Assembly: GCA_026874595.1 (NCBI GenBank)
Contig: CM049313.1
Location: 12,089,508 to 12,153,507, forward strand
Direction: 5' to 3'
Source: Sipunculus nudus
Taxonomy: Eukaryota > Annelida > Sipuncula > Golfingiida > Sipunculidae
DNA: 64,000 nucleotides
Made by a program: the position numbers and the translations under genes
Shown: positions 22,619-35,333 of the stretch, piece by piece
How positions within the stretch are numbered: position 1 is the stretch's first letter
How the letters are laid out: each line of letters begins with the position of its first letter
Notes under the pieces: generated by a model
What the model was told of the DNA's origin: nothing
Seen by the model: only the letters and a program-made list of their open reading frames with translations
Databases searched by the model: none

Positions 22619-24744
22619 TCAATACAAACCAGTGTTACTAAACTTCCAGGGGTACCGTCCCAGATAAACCTTGTCTACTTTCTCCTGAAAATGAAAAAAA
22701 ATGAAAAAAAGTAAAAACTGAATTTGTTTCACGTTAACCATACTTAATCTAATCATCCGTCACTCAGCATTTTAAAAGCGTTAGAAAAATAAATAGTTGG
22801 CTATGTATGTTTGACTTAAAGTGTGTCCGTAACTATAAGTACAAAAATTACAGGACTATACGTCTTAAAATTTTCACCATTTTTGGGACCTTCAATATCC
22901 AATGTCTGGAATCTAGGTTCTAGAATTAGTGGAGGTCTTGAATTAAAACTGTAGTTCACTCTTCACTCCCCTGGGTGTGGATACGTAGTGTATAACCGTC
23001 ATGTTTAATTTTGCTATACGTAGGTGCAGTGGAATTGAAATTAAAAATAGTACACAATATATATAAAACATTTGGATCTTATTACGTTAGGGATAATTTA
23101 TTCGTGTACCATTGTTGGATAGTATCCCCGCTGGTGGTTGATTACAATTCCGTTCAGTATCAAACAGATGATCAGACAGATTGTATGGAATAAGCAAATG
23201 TCGCACTCCGTCACACTGGTTGCGTATATTATTCTGCCCTTTTCAACACGAATCCAGTAACAGCACCATATAACGATTGCTGTTATCACATCAAAAACTT
23301 CAACAAATATGAAAATGTAATACAGTTCTTGTGCCCACCATATTACTTCTTTTTCCCTGGAATATTCTCTTTTGCTGGACCCCATCAGATACTCTATAGG
23401 GTCATCCTAAAACAGATTGTATTATCGTATGTTTTAAGCAAGAATAATCTCTAAATATATTACACTTTAAAATAAGATGTATTTTTTTTCACACCCGAAA
23501 ATAAAATTTGTCACTCATATAAGTGTGGAAATATGAGCTATAAAATTAAGATTTTACTTTTTTGACAGATGATTACAACAATTATGGTTTTTTAAGAACT
23601 CCCAGAGACTTTGTAGTTACATAGTATGATTCATACGATTCAAACGTCAGTATATTAATCTCCCGACAAGTCAAAACTGTCGCAGCCCAGTGCGTAACAG
23701 CCTTTAATAAAGGAAGTTTTTCTCGGATTAAACTCTTTTTCACTACGTTCTATTGTTGTGCAATATTTTCGTTCGCGCGATACTGTTATCCGGGCATTAC
23801 GTATCGCGATATAATTTTCATTCGATATTTTCTATATTATGTTACACATGACATAAACACATTTTGATAAAAAAAAATATGGGTTCTGTTACAAAAATAG
23901 ACGTCTAAATGGTTTAGGAGTAGCAAAAGGCTGAAAGCCCCCCGCGTTAAACCATGTCTATAGACATGACAGGCCTTATGTAATGTTCAAATAGACTAGG
24001 TAGACAATTGATTAAACGGCCCTCACATAATATTTCCCAGATAATGCATACATTGCCTATATATTAGTATAAATAGTAATATGTAAAGCAATTAATAATG
24101 CAATACCCTTCACATGTCGGAATATATTTGCAACACGACCTTTGTAGGCTCTAACCAGCCCTATATACACCAATCGACAGAAGGACACTTACAATATTTT
24201 CTACTGGATAGTTTTTTTTTCCACAAGGCGGAAATTTTACTCTTCTCAAAATAATTTAGATGAATCCTATATTTATCATTAAAAAAAAAATTGTTGTGGT
24301 AAATTACTATATGACGTTGATTTATTGCATGGCTTCGCTCACATTTTTATTTCCTTATAATGTTTTAATACATGTAGGCTCGCTTACATGGTAATTAACT
24401 CAATCATGCGATCATCCTTTGTTGTACAGCAAATACAAAATTTTTTATTGGAACCTGGACCTAGGAAAATGATAACAAACTTAATGATAACACACCTGCT
24501 CCCTTGCATCAACGTTCAGATTAGACAACTAATAAAACCGGGATTAAAAGAACCAACCAACCTCAAACAACCACAATCTATTCCATTCAGCCATGGCCAT
24601 CCCAGTTATCACTAAACTTATTAACTGCAGTATGCAAGCAGTTAAAAGAGACCGTCGTTTACAGCTACCGCGAAAGTTCAGCAATAAGCTCAGGCAAAGG
24701 AGAGCTGTGTGCCACATTTCAAACCAGAAAGCATGGTAACTCAT
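22619..24744 (-). CDS. Small multi-pass membrane protein, copy 2 (unrecognised family)
   Basis: On the minus strand the exons are 24562-24744, 23110-23406 and 22619-22684, phase 0 throughout, giving 181 residues. Exon 1 starts MSYHAFWFEMWH, with hydrophobic LLCLSLLLNF and CILQLISLVITGMAMA. Exon 2 starts DDPIEYLMGSS and carries the conserved VIWWAQELYYIFIFVEVFD, IVIWCCYWIRVEKGR and CLFHTICLIICLILNGI blocks. Exon 3 encodes EKVDKVYLGRYPWKFSNTGLY, longer than the copy 1 tail because its stop lies further on. Both introns end in clear acceptors (tttag and tttcag). Intron 1 is about 1.15 kb, against 0.37 kb in copy 1, because of an extra repeat. This copy looks intact. The family is not recognised. 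Confidence 0.72.
23680..24440. repeat. Repeat inside intron 1 of membrane-protein copy 2
   Basis: This block (landmarks GTTACACATGACATAA, GGTTTAGGAGTAGC, AGGCTGAAAGCC, TCACATAATAT) is also in the equivalent intron of copy 3 (about 54650-55330). It is absent from copy 1's short intron. A further copy begins at about 63800. Borders are approximate. Confidence 0.6.
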
Positions 24745-26270
24745 ATTGTTTCCGATGTTGTGTGCGTCAGGACACTGGTTTTAAATGCGACACATTAAGG
24801 TATAAATGGCACCTGGTCACTTCAGAAGCACCTATAACTAATGCTGAATAAGGCCACGTATACATGATAATCAGTGGGATTTCCACTACAGCTGGAAACT
24901 CCATAAGTATCTGGGAATTTCTGCCAATTAGTAATGTTTCAGATCTATTTCTTAATGTCTTAGCATTAGCCGTTGATACCATTTTTTTAATTATGTGGAC
25001 GAAGTTTGCGTCTGACTAAGATATACAGGTATCATCCTGTAAAATATTATCTTCATATTGGCTTTTAATATTCCGGGAAAGTTGTCCCAAAATCTATATC
25101 AGACACAGTAATCAGTAGGAGAGTACTCGTAATCAAAATAGGTTTTTCATATTGGTTACTCGCTTGTACTTTGGAACCACTCAAGCTCAACATATTTCGC
25201 TGAGAGGCTTATTGATTGTAAATGTTTTTACATGTGTCATTCATGTTGTGTGTAGGCTTGTCTAAGTGTATACTTGTATATATGTATGTGTGTGTGTGTG
25301 TGTTCGAACTGCTAAAACATTAAAAAAGACTATAGGTATGAATACATACACATATATATATTTGTAGAGTCATACTGGAGTCTTTCATACATTGATATTT
25401 TTATGTATGTATTTATGTATTTTTATGTATTTTTGGGGTTTTTTTTCAGGCCAAAATATAGGATATTACAGTTGATTGTGTATACTCATATTAATTGGGG
25501 AATAAGAGCTCAATTAAAATATTATATATTTTACAGAAGCTTACAATACTGATCGATTAAAGAAACGCAGATACTGTGTAGATAAAACGTATGATTCGTA
25601 TAACTAAAATCGTCATAATATTTATTTATTTAGCCTACGTAGTAAGCCTCCCAATGAAGCTTAAAAACACTCTTTATAAATACTGGCGTGCAAGCGAGGA
25701 CACAGATGTTTAAATAAATCATGTAATTAGCTTACAAAAAAACCCACAAATATTCTATACCTGGATGTGTGATTAATTTCTGATCAGATAAACATGAACA
25801 TGCGCTGGTAGCCAAAAGCTTCGCTTGGAGCCAATTTTTCTGATTTAGTCACTCGATATCACTATTTTAGGGACCAGGCAATAAAACTTATGCTTGGATA
25901 TCCATGACGAATGAGCCTGAAACCTAACAATCAATCAGAAGTAGCACTCTGAAAATTGGCTACTTCCTTTGGCTTTGACCCTGAAGCAACATGTCATGTT
26001 TAGTTAGAAACTTGCAAGCATCGCTTTCTTACTTTGCACCTAGATAATATGTTTTATTTTCTTATTTGAGCAAGAAAACAAGGTGTTATAGTTATGGGTT
26101 TGATAGCCAGATTCTGTTTGGTTATTTGGCAAAAGAAGGGACATTAAGTAATATCAGAGTGAGCAACACAAGAACACATGTAGCGCTCTCCTTCTCAGTG
26201 TAGAGAGACGGATACTGCGTCTATAGTTATTGAATCTTCGAGAATCTGCCCTGCCCTTCGTTAATGGAGA
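24745..26270. other. 5' flank of membrane-protein copy 2, no further gene seen
   Basis: Sequence upstream of the copy 2 start (24750-25200) is shared with copies 1 and 3 and the relic at 26.3 kb. It contains a frame resembling LLIGRNSQILMEFPAVVEIP in copy 2. Copy 1 has a stop just after this stretch and copy 3 has a deletion in it, so I read it as conserved leader/promoter DNA, not an exon. The rest (25200-26270) is AT-rich with (TG)n near 25285. Confidence 0.5.
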
Positions 26271-26810
26271 GGGACCGGAGATATGACCTACGGGTCTCCC
26301 ACTTTGTGACCTGCTCCCTGGTATCAAAGTTCAGAGCGGACAAGAACACGAACTGGAACTAAAAGAACAAACCAGCAGCATGATTAGGAAAAGTAAAACT
26401 ATGTGCCAGATATAACAGTCGTAAGCTTGTTCACTAATCTTGTCCCTTCGTTGTGTGCGCCAGGACTCTAATTTCAAATGCGACGCATTTAGGTGTACAT
26501 GTTACCTGGTCACTTCTGAGAAGCTCCCATACCTAATGCTGACTTAGGCATGGTGGTTTCCACTACAGCTGGAAATTCCATTAAGAATTTAAATTATGTC
26601 TCCGTCTTTTGTGACTGAGGAAAATATAAAAATACAATCATGAATTAGTATTCTTCAAAAGGCTTCTAATATTCCGGAAAATATATCGCGAAAAAACACC
26701 ATGGAGTAAAAAATCTATATCAGACACACTAATCATTAGGAGAGCATCCGTTATCAAAACAAGTTTTTCATATTCGTAACGCGCTTGTATTTTGGAACAA
26801 GTTCGACACA
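26270..26810 (-). pseudogene. Relic of the membrane-protein 5' region (copy 2b)
   Basis: It matches the upstream flank and start of exon 1 of copy 1 (TTGTGTGCG.CAGGAC, AATGCGACGCATT, TTACCTGGTCACTTCT, AGTTTTTCATATT.GTAACGCGC). Most of exon 1 is deleted and the start codon is lost. There is no exon 2 or 3 nearby. Confidence 0.7.
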
Positions 26811-26928
26811 TACGATGTTCGACACAAGCGGGTTTATTTGGTAATCATTTAATTAGAGTTATCCGGAATATTGTGTCTGTACATTCAATATAAGCGGGGT
26901 TTTCGAATTATGCGAGTTTGACACAACG

Positions 26929-26933
<5 letters not shown>

Positions 26934-26993
<60 letters not shown>
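26934..26993. repeat. (TA)n followed by (GT)n microsatellite
   Basis: About 34 bp of TA repeats are joined to about 26 bp of GT repeats. Confidence 0.95.
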
Positions 26994-26994
<1 letters not shown>

Positions 26995-27300
26995 CTAGTG
27001 CTCAAAGAATATTAAAAAAAAAAGAAAATATATGTCATACCCCAAAAGGAACGGACTTCCAGTTTCTTTCAGCTATTAATTGTGATGGCTGAATATCGCA
27101 TATACACACAAGAATTACCAAGGCATAAGTAACAACGTTACCACACACGTATCCGACGTAAGCCTCGCTAGTGCCCTCAGACCTTGACTTTTGATTCTTG
27201 TAACTCTGGAAATCGTCCCTCTCAACGCTTGCCACACATAATCTCCGAAATTCTGATAGACTGTGCCCTGATATTTTCCCTCATCATCCCAGATGTCAGC

Positions 27301-27301
<1 letters not shown>

Positions 27302-27377
<76 letters not shown>
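27302..27377. repeat. Long (TA)n microsatellite
   Basis: About 76 bp are pure TA. The unit 3 counterpart near 57140 is only about 10 bp. Confidence 0.95.
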
Positions 27378-27380
<3 letters not shown>

Positions 27381-27399
27381 GCCCAAACATCCTACGTCT

Positions 27400-27580
27400 C
27401 ACCTGAACCCGGATTAAGAATGATTCAGACTCGAAGAGGGTAGACTTGGACTCGGACCTCAAGGACTCAAACTTTGACTCAGACTCGGGTTACCTGGACT
27501 CAACTTGTACTTAAACTGAACTGGAACGGTGTGGACTCGAATATATCACTCGTTCATGCGTTCATACTCGACGGATATTG
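27400..27580. repeat. GACTCGGACTC-type degenerate hexamer repeat
   Basis: GACTCG/GACTCA hexamers recur through this stretch and through 57660-57970 plus 58130-58160. The surrounding sequence is part of the segmental duplication. Confidence 0.6.
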
Positions 27581-28899
27581 ATATAAAACGGATAAAAAAC
27601 CTTTATCAAAATAACCACAATGTCTTCAATAATGTAAAGTTTATGTTTTTTTTTTATCTTCATATATTTATATTTAAAGGCCTTGTGTTGATAAGTTGTA
27701 GTTTGGCGATCAAAATCAATCATTTAGGCCGGTAAAATGTACTCCCGGACGTAAGGATATTTGACAGTGTTGAACTTAAATAACACAATCTGGCGAACAC
27801 CCTGCATTAACTGCTGATGATATGTACACCTGTAGGTGTTGTATATTTTGTATATCTTTATATGCTATGTTATAGATTAATCCCTTTCTTTTGAACAAAG
27901 AGCCAAACAATCTCACTATTAATCTTATTTTAACAGGTCCTATGCTTCTGACATTCTCCGAGATTGTTTTATTGGTTTTTCTTACGACGAATAGTGTTTT
28001 CGATATGAACGATCAGAGAAGAGGGAGTGAGGTACTTTGAGATGCCACTAGATGCCGAAAGTAGCCAAGGAAATAACAAAGATATTACACATCAAATCAC
28101 TAATTAAAATGGTGCTAAGATAAACCATTATAATGGTAAACTTTAACATAATTGTAATGAAACACTTCATTCAATTTTTTTTTCAGTTGCGTTTACATAT
28201 ATCTTTCATCAAATAATAAGTTACTAGTAATTAGTAAATCTTAAGCGGAGTGACTAACATTTCTGTGTATTTACGTTATATCTTATACAGTGAACCAGCA
28301 TGGCTATTCATACATCTCTCTATTTAAAAAATTCAGTAAAGTCCACTTAAATTCAGACATCAGGTACACGGGCAAAACTTTTGATATTCATATGCAAATG
28401 TAACTAGTTATTTAAATTTAAATTTAAGTTATAGCGGCATGCTCATCTTGGTGAATTAATTCATAAAAGAGTTCGACGATATCCAGACTTGTTGCCTCCG
28501 AAAATTCCACAAGTCGGCAGTGTAATATTCTCATGCGAATAAAGCCGACAAGTGGTTCATGTCATCTTCAAATACCCATACAGAATACCGCTTGTAAGTG
28601 TGCCGTTATATACACGTCAAGCTTCAGTTCCATGACGCTCATTCATTCTTTAACAGGTATTTTGAATCCGTGCTTATCAGCGGAGCCAGGCACTTATGTA
28701 CAGCAGTGAGAGGAATAGTTAAGTTGTGCTTAGTAACTTTGTTTCTGAGGACACTGTCATTGAAATTTTAGCGCACTGAAGGAGATACCCGATCCAAAAT
28801 CCCAATCTGTGTGTTACTTAATATGACAAGCAGCTGACAATGGCTTAACGATATCCGGTCCCCGGAACCGTCCTTTCATAAATCGTAGATCGTAGACGT

Positions 28900-30855
28900 T
28901 TGTGTCATCAAATACACATCCCAAAAATACACAAACATAATACATAAATAAGATAAACATAATTTTAAGGTTCGGTAAAGGCGTAAGAATTATCTAATAA
29001 AAATTGTTTACCTTCGCTTAACGTTGTGACTGCGCCGCCTATTTCCAGACCTTTGACCTCATGACCCAGACGCCATTTCACTTTTCGTCGGCAAGTCGGC
29101 TTTTGGTGTATCGTAATATGTTGGACAAAAATTACTGGACAAATTTGTGTGGCGAGGTGCTAAATAAATGTAATAAGATATGCTGTTGTGCAATAAAATA
29201 TTCATAAACGTTTCTGTTTCCTTTTTATTGGAGATTTATTTAATACCATCTTAAACATGACGCTTTTTTCTGTGAGTCAAAGTAGATCGATGTAAAAGCC
29301 GCATTATATGAAATCCCTGTCACTGTCATATTTAAAGCCTGAATAAGCGACATGACAATAAGCGGGTATGACCATAGACATATTTCGAGAAAATGCTTTC
29401 AATGAATTTCGTCGGCAGTTTTTTCTTCATATTTTCGTCAAGAATCTTTCAACTTTGCATCTCATATTCAGAACATTTTGCATATTGCATATGCCAATTT
29501 CTTCCCTGAATTATCACGATTCCGCCATTGTTGTCTTAAGGGGGAGGCCCTTTGTCTGTACACCTATGGATTGCCCCCCTAACATTTTCTCAGCAAGTAA
29601 ATCCCTCAATAATATTAATACACCGAGATCATTCAATGAGATTTCACAGAACTAGTATCTTGACATGGTGACGGAGTGTCTAAGATAAACATGTATTAAC
29701 AAGACGCACACTTGACTTTGATAAATAACACGTGATACAAGGTGTTGGATTTCTTGGTTTGTTTTAAACGACGTACATGACATACCTGGCCACAGCTTTG
29801 CACCGTCTTTATCAAGTCGCAGGACCTGTTGTGTTGCTGAAGTAGCCACAGACAGGCAGACAGGTAAGGAAACCAACTTCTTCTTTCACTAACTTTATCA
29901 GTGGGCCGTACATAAGTCAGATAGCCATTTATTATCCAGTTTATATCAAATAGAGGTACCTGGTTATCAATTAATGGCTATATGCATTATGCATGTAGAT
30001 TAACTATAACTGTGCCTGGGCCTCAGTTGACCATTACTAGCTCGTCTTCCATTTTTTTTCTGGCTTAAACTGTTGCACAAACACACACTCTCCTTAATAA
30101 CGACTCCAACGGCCAACAGACATTTCGAGAAGTGATTTATTAATATCCAGAAATAGAGAACAAGACATGGATAATAACATATTACAATTGAATATTGTTA
30201 TTTCAAGTGAACAATGACATAGTCATAGTTGACGCTTATGTAATGAATGAAATAATAAACCGGTCTCACAATTTATTTCAGAGTCTACGAAAATAACTTT
30301 TTACAGTTTACAAGATCATACCTACACATAAAATTATACCAATAATGCAACATGGTTGCTATTTTAAAGTACAAATAACCGTCACAATGAACCCTTCATG
30401 AAAAATGTTTACCGGTGATGTTTTGGTCATAAATAAGTTATGACCTGTGATGCCCGGATAAGACACTTTTTTGTTAACGGCTTTTGCTCTGTGCCTGTCT
30501 GTTTTTCTTTCTTTTTACAGCCATACACATAACACCTTCACCCTCTATACCAATAAAAGTGTAAACGTCAGCAAGGTGTAGGGAATTTACCATCTCGCCA
30601 ATTACAGATATATAGAACAATTTGGCTGTCAAGACTGGATGGTCATATGATCATATCTGAATAATATTATTCATTGGTTTCCTTTGAAGTTTGCGAAAAG
30701 GGGGTTCTCAAAGGAGGGAAAAGTTGCAGAAAATAACCTATGTTCAGCATAACTCCCTGTGTCAGCATGCTTAGTTGGGTCTTTCCGGAAACATTTATAC
30801 CACTGTGCTGAATACATGTAGTACGAGTTATCATTATTTCAAGAAATATATCAGG
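28900..30855. other. Intergenic, no gene seen
   Basis: AT-rich DNA; the longest open frame (95 codons near 29.4 kb) has no recognisable domain or splice context. Confidence 0.6.
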
Positions 30856-31140
30856 CTTTCGTGGTCAAGGGATGGTGCACAGGACTGAAAACTCCGAGAC
30901 CGTGAATTAAAATCTCTGAAGAGGAGAAGGGACATTTAACGGTCTGCCCTAACCCCTAGGGAACGCTCTACAAGGATACTTTGTAGACCGTCCCCTACAG
31001 CCGAGTGCCACCACAAACGAATACCCATTTCGGGGGTTCCTCGGTGTTTAGACCTAACAAACGGAATAATCAGACCCTCTATACACACAGATGCGGTACA
31101 TCGAGCCGGCTTGATGACGAGAAAACCGTGTGAAACCTCC
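30855..31140 (+). mobile_element. SINE family 1, decayed copy
   Basis: It shares GGTGCACAGGACTGAAAAC, CGGGGGTTCCTCGGTGT and the ACAGATGCGGTACA stretch with the copy at 15.72 kb. Boxes A and B are mutated. Confidence 0.6.
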
Positions 31141-31649
31141 CTGTCACGTAGCCCCAGAGCAAAATGGAATTCTGCAGTTGTATATACTTAGTTAAGCGAG
31201 CATTTAAAATTTGAGACGGTTCAGGCCATCAACAAAAGAAATAAACTTCATGTTCGGTGCATATGTTAGCCCGATTTCGAAAATACAAGTACAGCTATAT
31301 TTTCTTTTAGAATGAAAGGTTATGGAGTTTTCGGTATGTATCAAATGAATAACTTACAAGACTTAATTACAATTATTTTGGGCCACAAGTAACTTTTTGT
31401 ACAAAAAATTACAAAACGTTACATGTACATTGGCACGTATATGTACACATTATCGTCATGAATGCACATAAGTCAATTAGGCAAATAAGATATAAGAACC
31501 TACATAGCCACTGTTATCTTTATAACCGGGTGAATAAACAGACAAACTAGACAAAAAGGTTACGTCTCGCAGTGAGCAAACGTTTGATCATCTTGACAAC
31601 CACATAACCTAATAAGATATAAAACCAAAAAAAGTAAACTTGAACATAA

Positions 31650-31810
31650 ACTTGAGGGGCCTCGAATGCTCCACTGGTGATCCGGGTCCGATTCCTTGCG
31701 TGGCTGAGAGTGGGTTGTAGTTGCCCGTCCAAAGTCGGTGATTTACTCCCGGTTCCCAGGTTTCCTCGATCCTTACCGACTACCGGGCGCCAATATATTA
31801 GCCATGGAGA
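31650..31810 (+). mobile_element. Possible third tRNA-like interspersed repeat
   Basis: A box-B-like GGTCCGATTCC and the phrase CGACTACCGGGCGCCAATAT suggest a short interspersed repeat. Only this one copy is in the window, so the call rests on form alone. Confidence 0.3.
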
Positions 31811-31879
31811 GATAACTAGTTCAATGATTACTACAGAACATCAATTTTTGCGGGAAACTATTCCTAACAGTGTAAACAT

Positions 31880-32140
31880 AAATTGTAGAGCGTGTTGGTG
31901 TAAGAGTAAGGGCAATAGACTTTGACCGCCAGGTTAACGGTTCGAGTCCGCGCGTTTGCGCTTAGACTCCTAGTCTATCAGTGTTTGCTACAAGGATGCG
32001 CTCTCTCGACCCAGGAGTGAACGTGTACGAGTTATACATGGGCGTTAGGCAAATGAAGAATTAATTAACTTCTAGTGTCTGTTATGGCTGTTAGGATTAA
32101 ATGCTCTCAAGAAAGCCGGGAAAATCTAAAAGAGTATTAA
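31880..32140 (+). mobile_element. tRNA-derived SINE, family 2, copy 1
   Basis: The head TTGGTGTAAGAGTAAGGG with box B GGTTCGAGTCC, about 40 nt apart, looks tRNA-like. The tail (TTTGCTACAAGGATGCGCTC, TCTCGACCCA, GGCAAATGAAG, CTTCTAGTGT) matches 62980-63215. Confidence 0.75.
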
Positions 32141-32729
32141 ACGAAATAGTTATGAAAAATATTCCTATGGTAATTATAATGCCAATTTTGTTCTCAGTTT
32201 CTGATATGTTGGATTTTTAAGCGTAATATAAATACTTTGTTCGGAATAAAAAAGGCGTTTATGTTTTACTTGGCAGTCGGAAAGACTTAGTTTTTAGTCC
32301 TTATCTCGCTCTCTATAGAGCTTCTAATTTAATCTGAAGGTAACAGAGTACAGCTGAGGTTATTACAGTGGTTAAAGTGTTTTTTAAGCTAAGTTACAAT
32401 CATTATCGAACACCCATGATATTTTGTCCCTAATCTTAATTGATAGTGCTTACATATATATGTAGGCTGCTTGAAGCACGTGGAACGTGCGCGAAATATA
32501 TATGTGACGGTCTATTGTACCTGATCAAGGAGCTGCTGATCTCAAATGACAAGAAAGTATTTCTTTTATAAAACAGTTTAATACAATATATATTTAAATA
32601 CTATAAATATATATACTACAAATTATATAAATATATATGTATAAAATATAAAATATTAATATAAATTATTACATTTACTTAATACAACAAAATTGTTATA
32701 AGTTACTCCACTACATTAAAGCCTCTTTT

Positions 32730-33300
32730 AACTTGACACCACTTATCCGAACATCGATTATCATAATAATGATTATTTGAATATCAATTATCTGGAAATG
32801 GATCTGAATAGCAATTAGTGAGATTTCAGTTATCTGACTCAGTGGATATTGTTCTGTAAACTGTAGCTGTTTTCTCCACCACGACAGACTACCGAACGCA
32901 ATCAACTGAATCATAAATAGGCCCTTGATTAATTATAATAAATACTTGTACAGTGCATGTAAAATAAACATAACCGTTTATATTATATCCGAACATTAAT
33001 TAGGTGAATGTCAATAATACATATAATTATTCGAGTATTGATTATGTGAAAGCGATTATTCTAATATCGGCTATCCAGATTTATCAACTATATTTATATG
33101 GATTATGCAGATATCGATTATCTGACTATCAATTATCCATTTATTAATTATACAACCAATATCGAGAGAATAATTAACTGATTTTCAGTTATCTTGACAT
33201 TCTCTGGCTTTCAGACACCCAGATATTGATCTTCTGAATATTGATAATCGGGACATACTTTATGTGATATTGAATATCTGAATATCGATTCTCCTCTTTT
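32730..33300. repeat. Decayed array of ATTATC/GAATATC words
   Basis: Words such as GAATATCAATTATCTGG, CAGATATCGATTATCTGAC and GAATATCTGAATATCGATT recur roughly every 17-40 bp over 570 bp. This is either an old minisatellite or the remains of a DNA transposon end of that composition. Confidence 0.55.
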
Positions 33301-35055
33301 TTTAAACAATCAGATAGAGGTTCTCCTTTAACAGTGGACAAATAGTATCCGTTTGACAAGAGTTATCCTTGAAAGTTCCCTTTGAATAATTGAAATTAGG
33401 TGACTGCAACCTACATTGCCCAAGTGACGAGGCCTGTTTGGACACCATAGAATAATTAAACATGTGATACAAAGGCTCTCGTTTCTTGAAAATTTATGCA
33501 TGGATTGACATTTGTTTGATAATTTAATAACAAAATTAATCATTCCAAATAGGTTTAAAACGTATATTTATTAGCGGATTCAACAAAGCAAAGAAAGAAA
33601 GAATCGTGAAACACCCTAAAGGGTTTTGAATAAGAAGGTGACAACGTGGTATCATGACGAACAATTGGTTTAACCCTTTCGATGTCGAATTGTCGAATTA
33701 TGAATATTTCGCCCACGTACTATTTTATATAATTTACTCATTATTAATAATAATGCGTTTTGAAGGTATTTTATATGGCAAGATCGTGAAAATGATACCT
33801 TCGAGGGAGAATGGAACTGTAATATCGTGAAAATTAAAAACCCACCAATATGGATTGGTTCAGATTGCTTAGATCTTTATTATTTGTAGATTTTTTTATA
33901 TTTTTTATTTGGCCATGCCACCTGCCTTTGTCAGACTTGAAGCCAGGCGTTTTTGTTTACCTGTTCAGTTTTCAGACACGTCAGTCACTAATCTTAGCCA
34001 CCAGACCCGACATGTTACTATATAACGTTTCCAGGACCTGTTACACGTCTCCTGCTACGTTGACCTAGAGTCAGCCAGGACAATCTGTGTTTTTTATGAT
34101 TGTTGTTCCTCCTCCGAATATTATCCGAATAACACTCTACCTTGGCGCTGATTGTTGAGTAGCTTATCTTTACAATCCCTTATAGCTATATATATCCACA
34201 TTACGGTTAGTAGGTGTTACAGCCGCCCACATCGTGCATTGAACAGTGTATGTTATATGGGCAGCGTGTTCCTCGTGCATATATATATATATATATATAT
34301 AAATCTATGTATGTGTAAATATGTAAAATGTACGTTTATATTTCTTATATTCACTGATAAGTTGCGCTAAATCGGACTTCCTGTCCCGAGAAAGAGAGAT
34401 AGAGAGGAAACGTTTTCCGTTTGAAGAATAAAATTATATTAGTAATAAAGATGTGATTTAAGATCATCCTAAATAATTCACAGACATATGACTGTGTGTT
34501 GTTAAGGGAGACGGTTGCTAGATTAAGTAACTCGAAACAGGCCTGGAGGTAAAGAGTGCATTAGTCCATTGAGAGGAAGGGGCACTTACCGACAAAGCCA
34601 ATACACGTGTGGGTTCACCGCCAGTGATACAGTGATAAAAGCATGCAGGGACAAGAATTAATGGGATTCAAGTGCCCCGTTGAACTTAAACCAAAAGAGT
34701 TTAAGGCAGGGTTAAATAAGTAGTGCCGGTATTTAAAGTGGTGACTTCTCTCCTACGAAGTGATCGTTTTGGGTGAGACAGTACCACAGCTTACATTAGC
34801 CCTGACCCATCGTCTCCGTAATGTCTATCCACGCTTGACACATATGATCAAGTAATAATTTTAATCTGGAAACCTGGAACTGAAACACAAACCCTACGTA
34901 TACCTGGAGAAGGTATATACAAAAATCTACAAGCATCATAATGATGTATGATGACAGAGCTAGTTTCACAAGAAAGTCGAATTGCACAGAGTTACACTTC
35001 AGACCTGTCATTAAAAATTCATCCTCCTTCAGATATCTTCCCTAACTTAAAGCTT

Positions 35056-35141
<86 letters not shown>

Positions 35142-35280
35142 TGTATATGTATATAAATATATATATATATATATCGTGAGTAAATCTTAATATTAATATA
35201 ACATTGATCAAGGTACACCCAATCGATCGGTTGACGAAAGCTTGCTTGTTTGAATATAAATTGATAGCTGGAGGAAAAGA

Positions 35281-35333
<53 letters not shown>

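Larger units (their letters stand above)
22320..28900. repeat. Duplicated unit 2 carrying membrane-protein gene copy 2
   Basis: Collinear similarity to 53.9-63.0 kb runs across the gene, its introns and a long upstream flank. The flank includes the block around TGTAGGCTTGTCTAAG (25255/56235), the block around ATCCGACGTAAGCCTCG (27150/56990), the GACTCGAATATATCACTCG block (27535/57787) and the block around 28450/62600. The unit-3 version is longer because of later insertions. Confidence 0.75.

Noticed and set aside
24767-24982. Minus-strand frame upstream of membrane-protein copy 2 as an extra 5' exon
   Set aside because: The nucleotide sequence is shared with copy 1, but copy 1 has stops in this frame and copy 3 a deletion; more likely shared leader or promoter DNA.
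31889-31960. Functional tRNA gene
   Set aside because: A- and B-box-like elements are present but the sequence continues into a body shared with 63 kb and does not fold into a clean cloverleaf; called a SINE.
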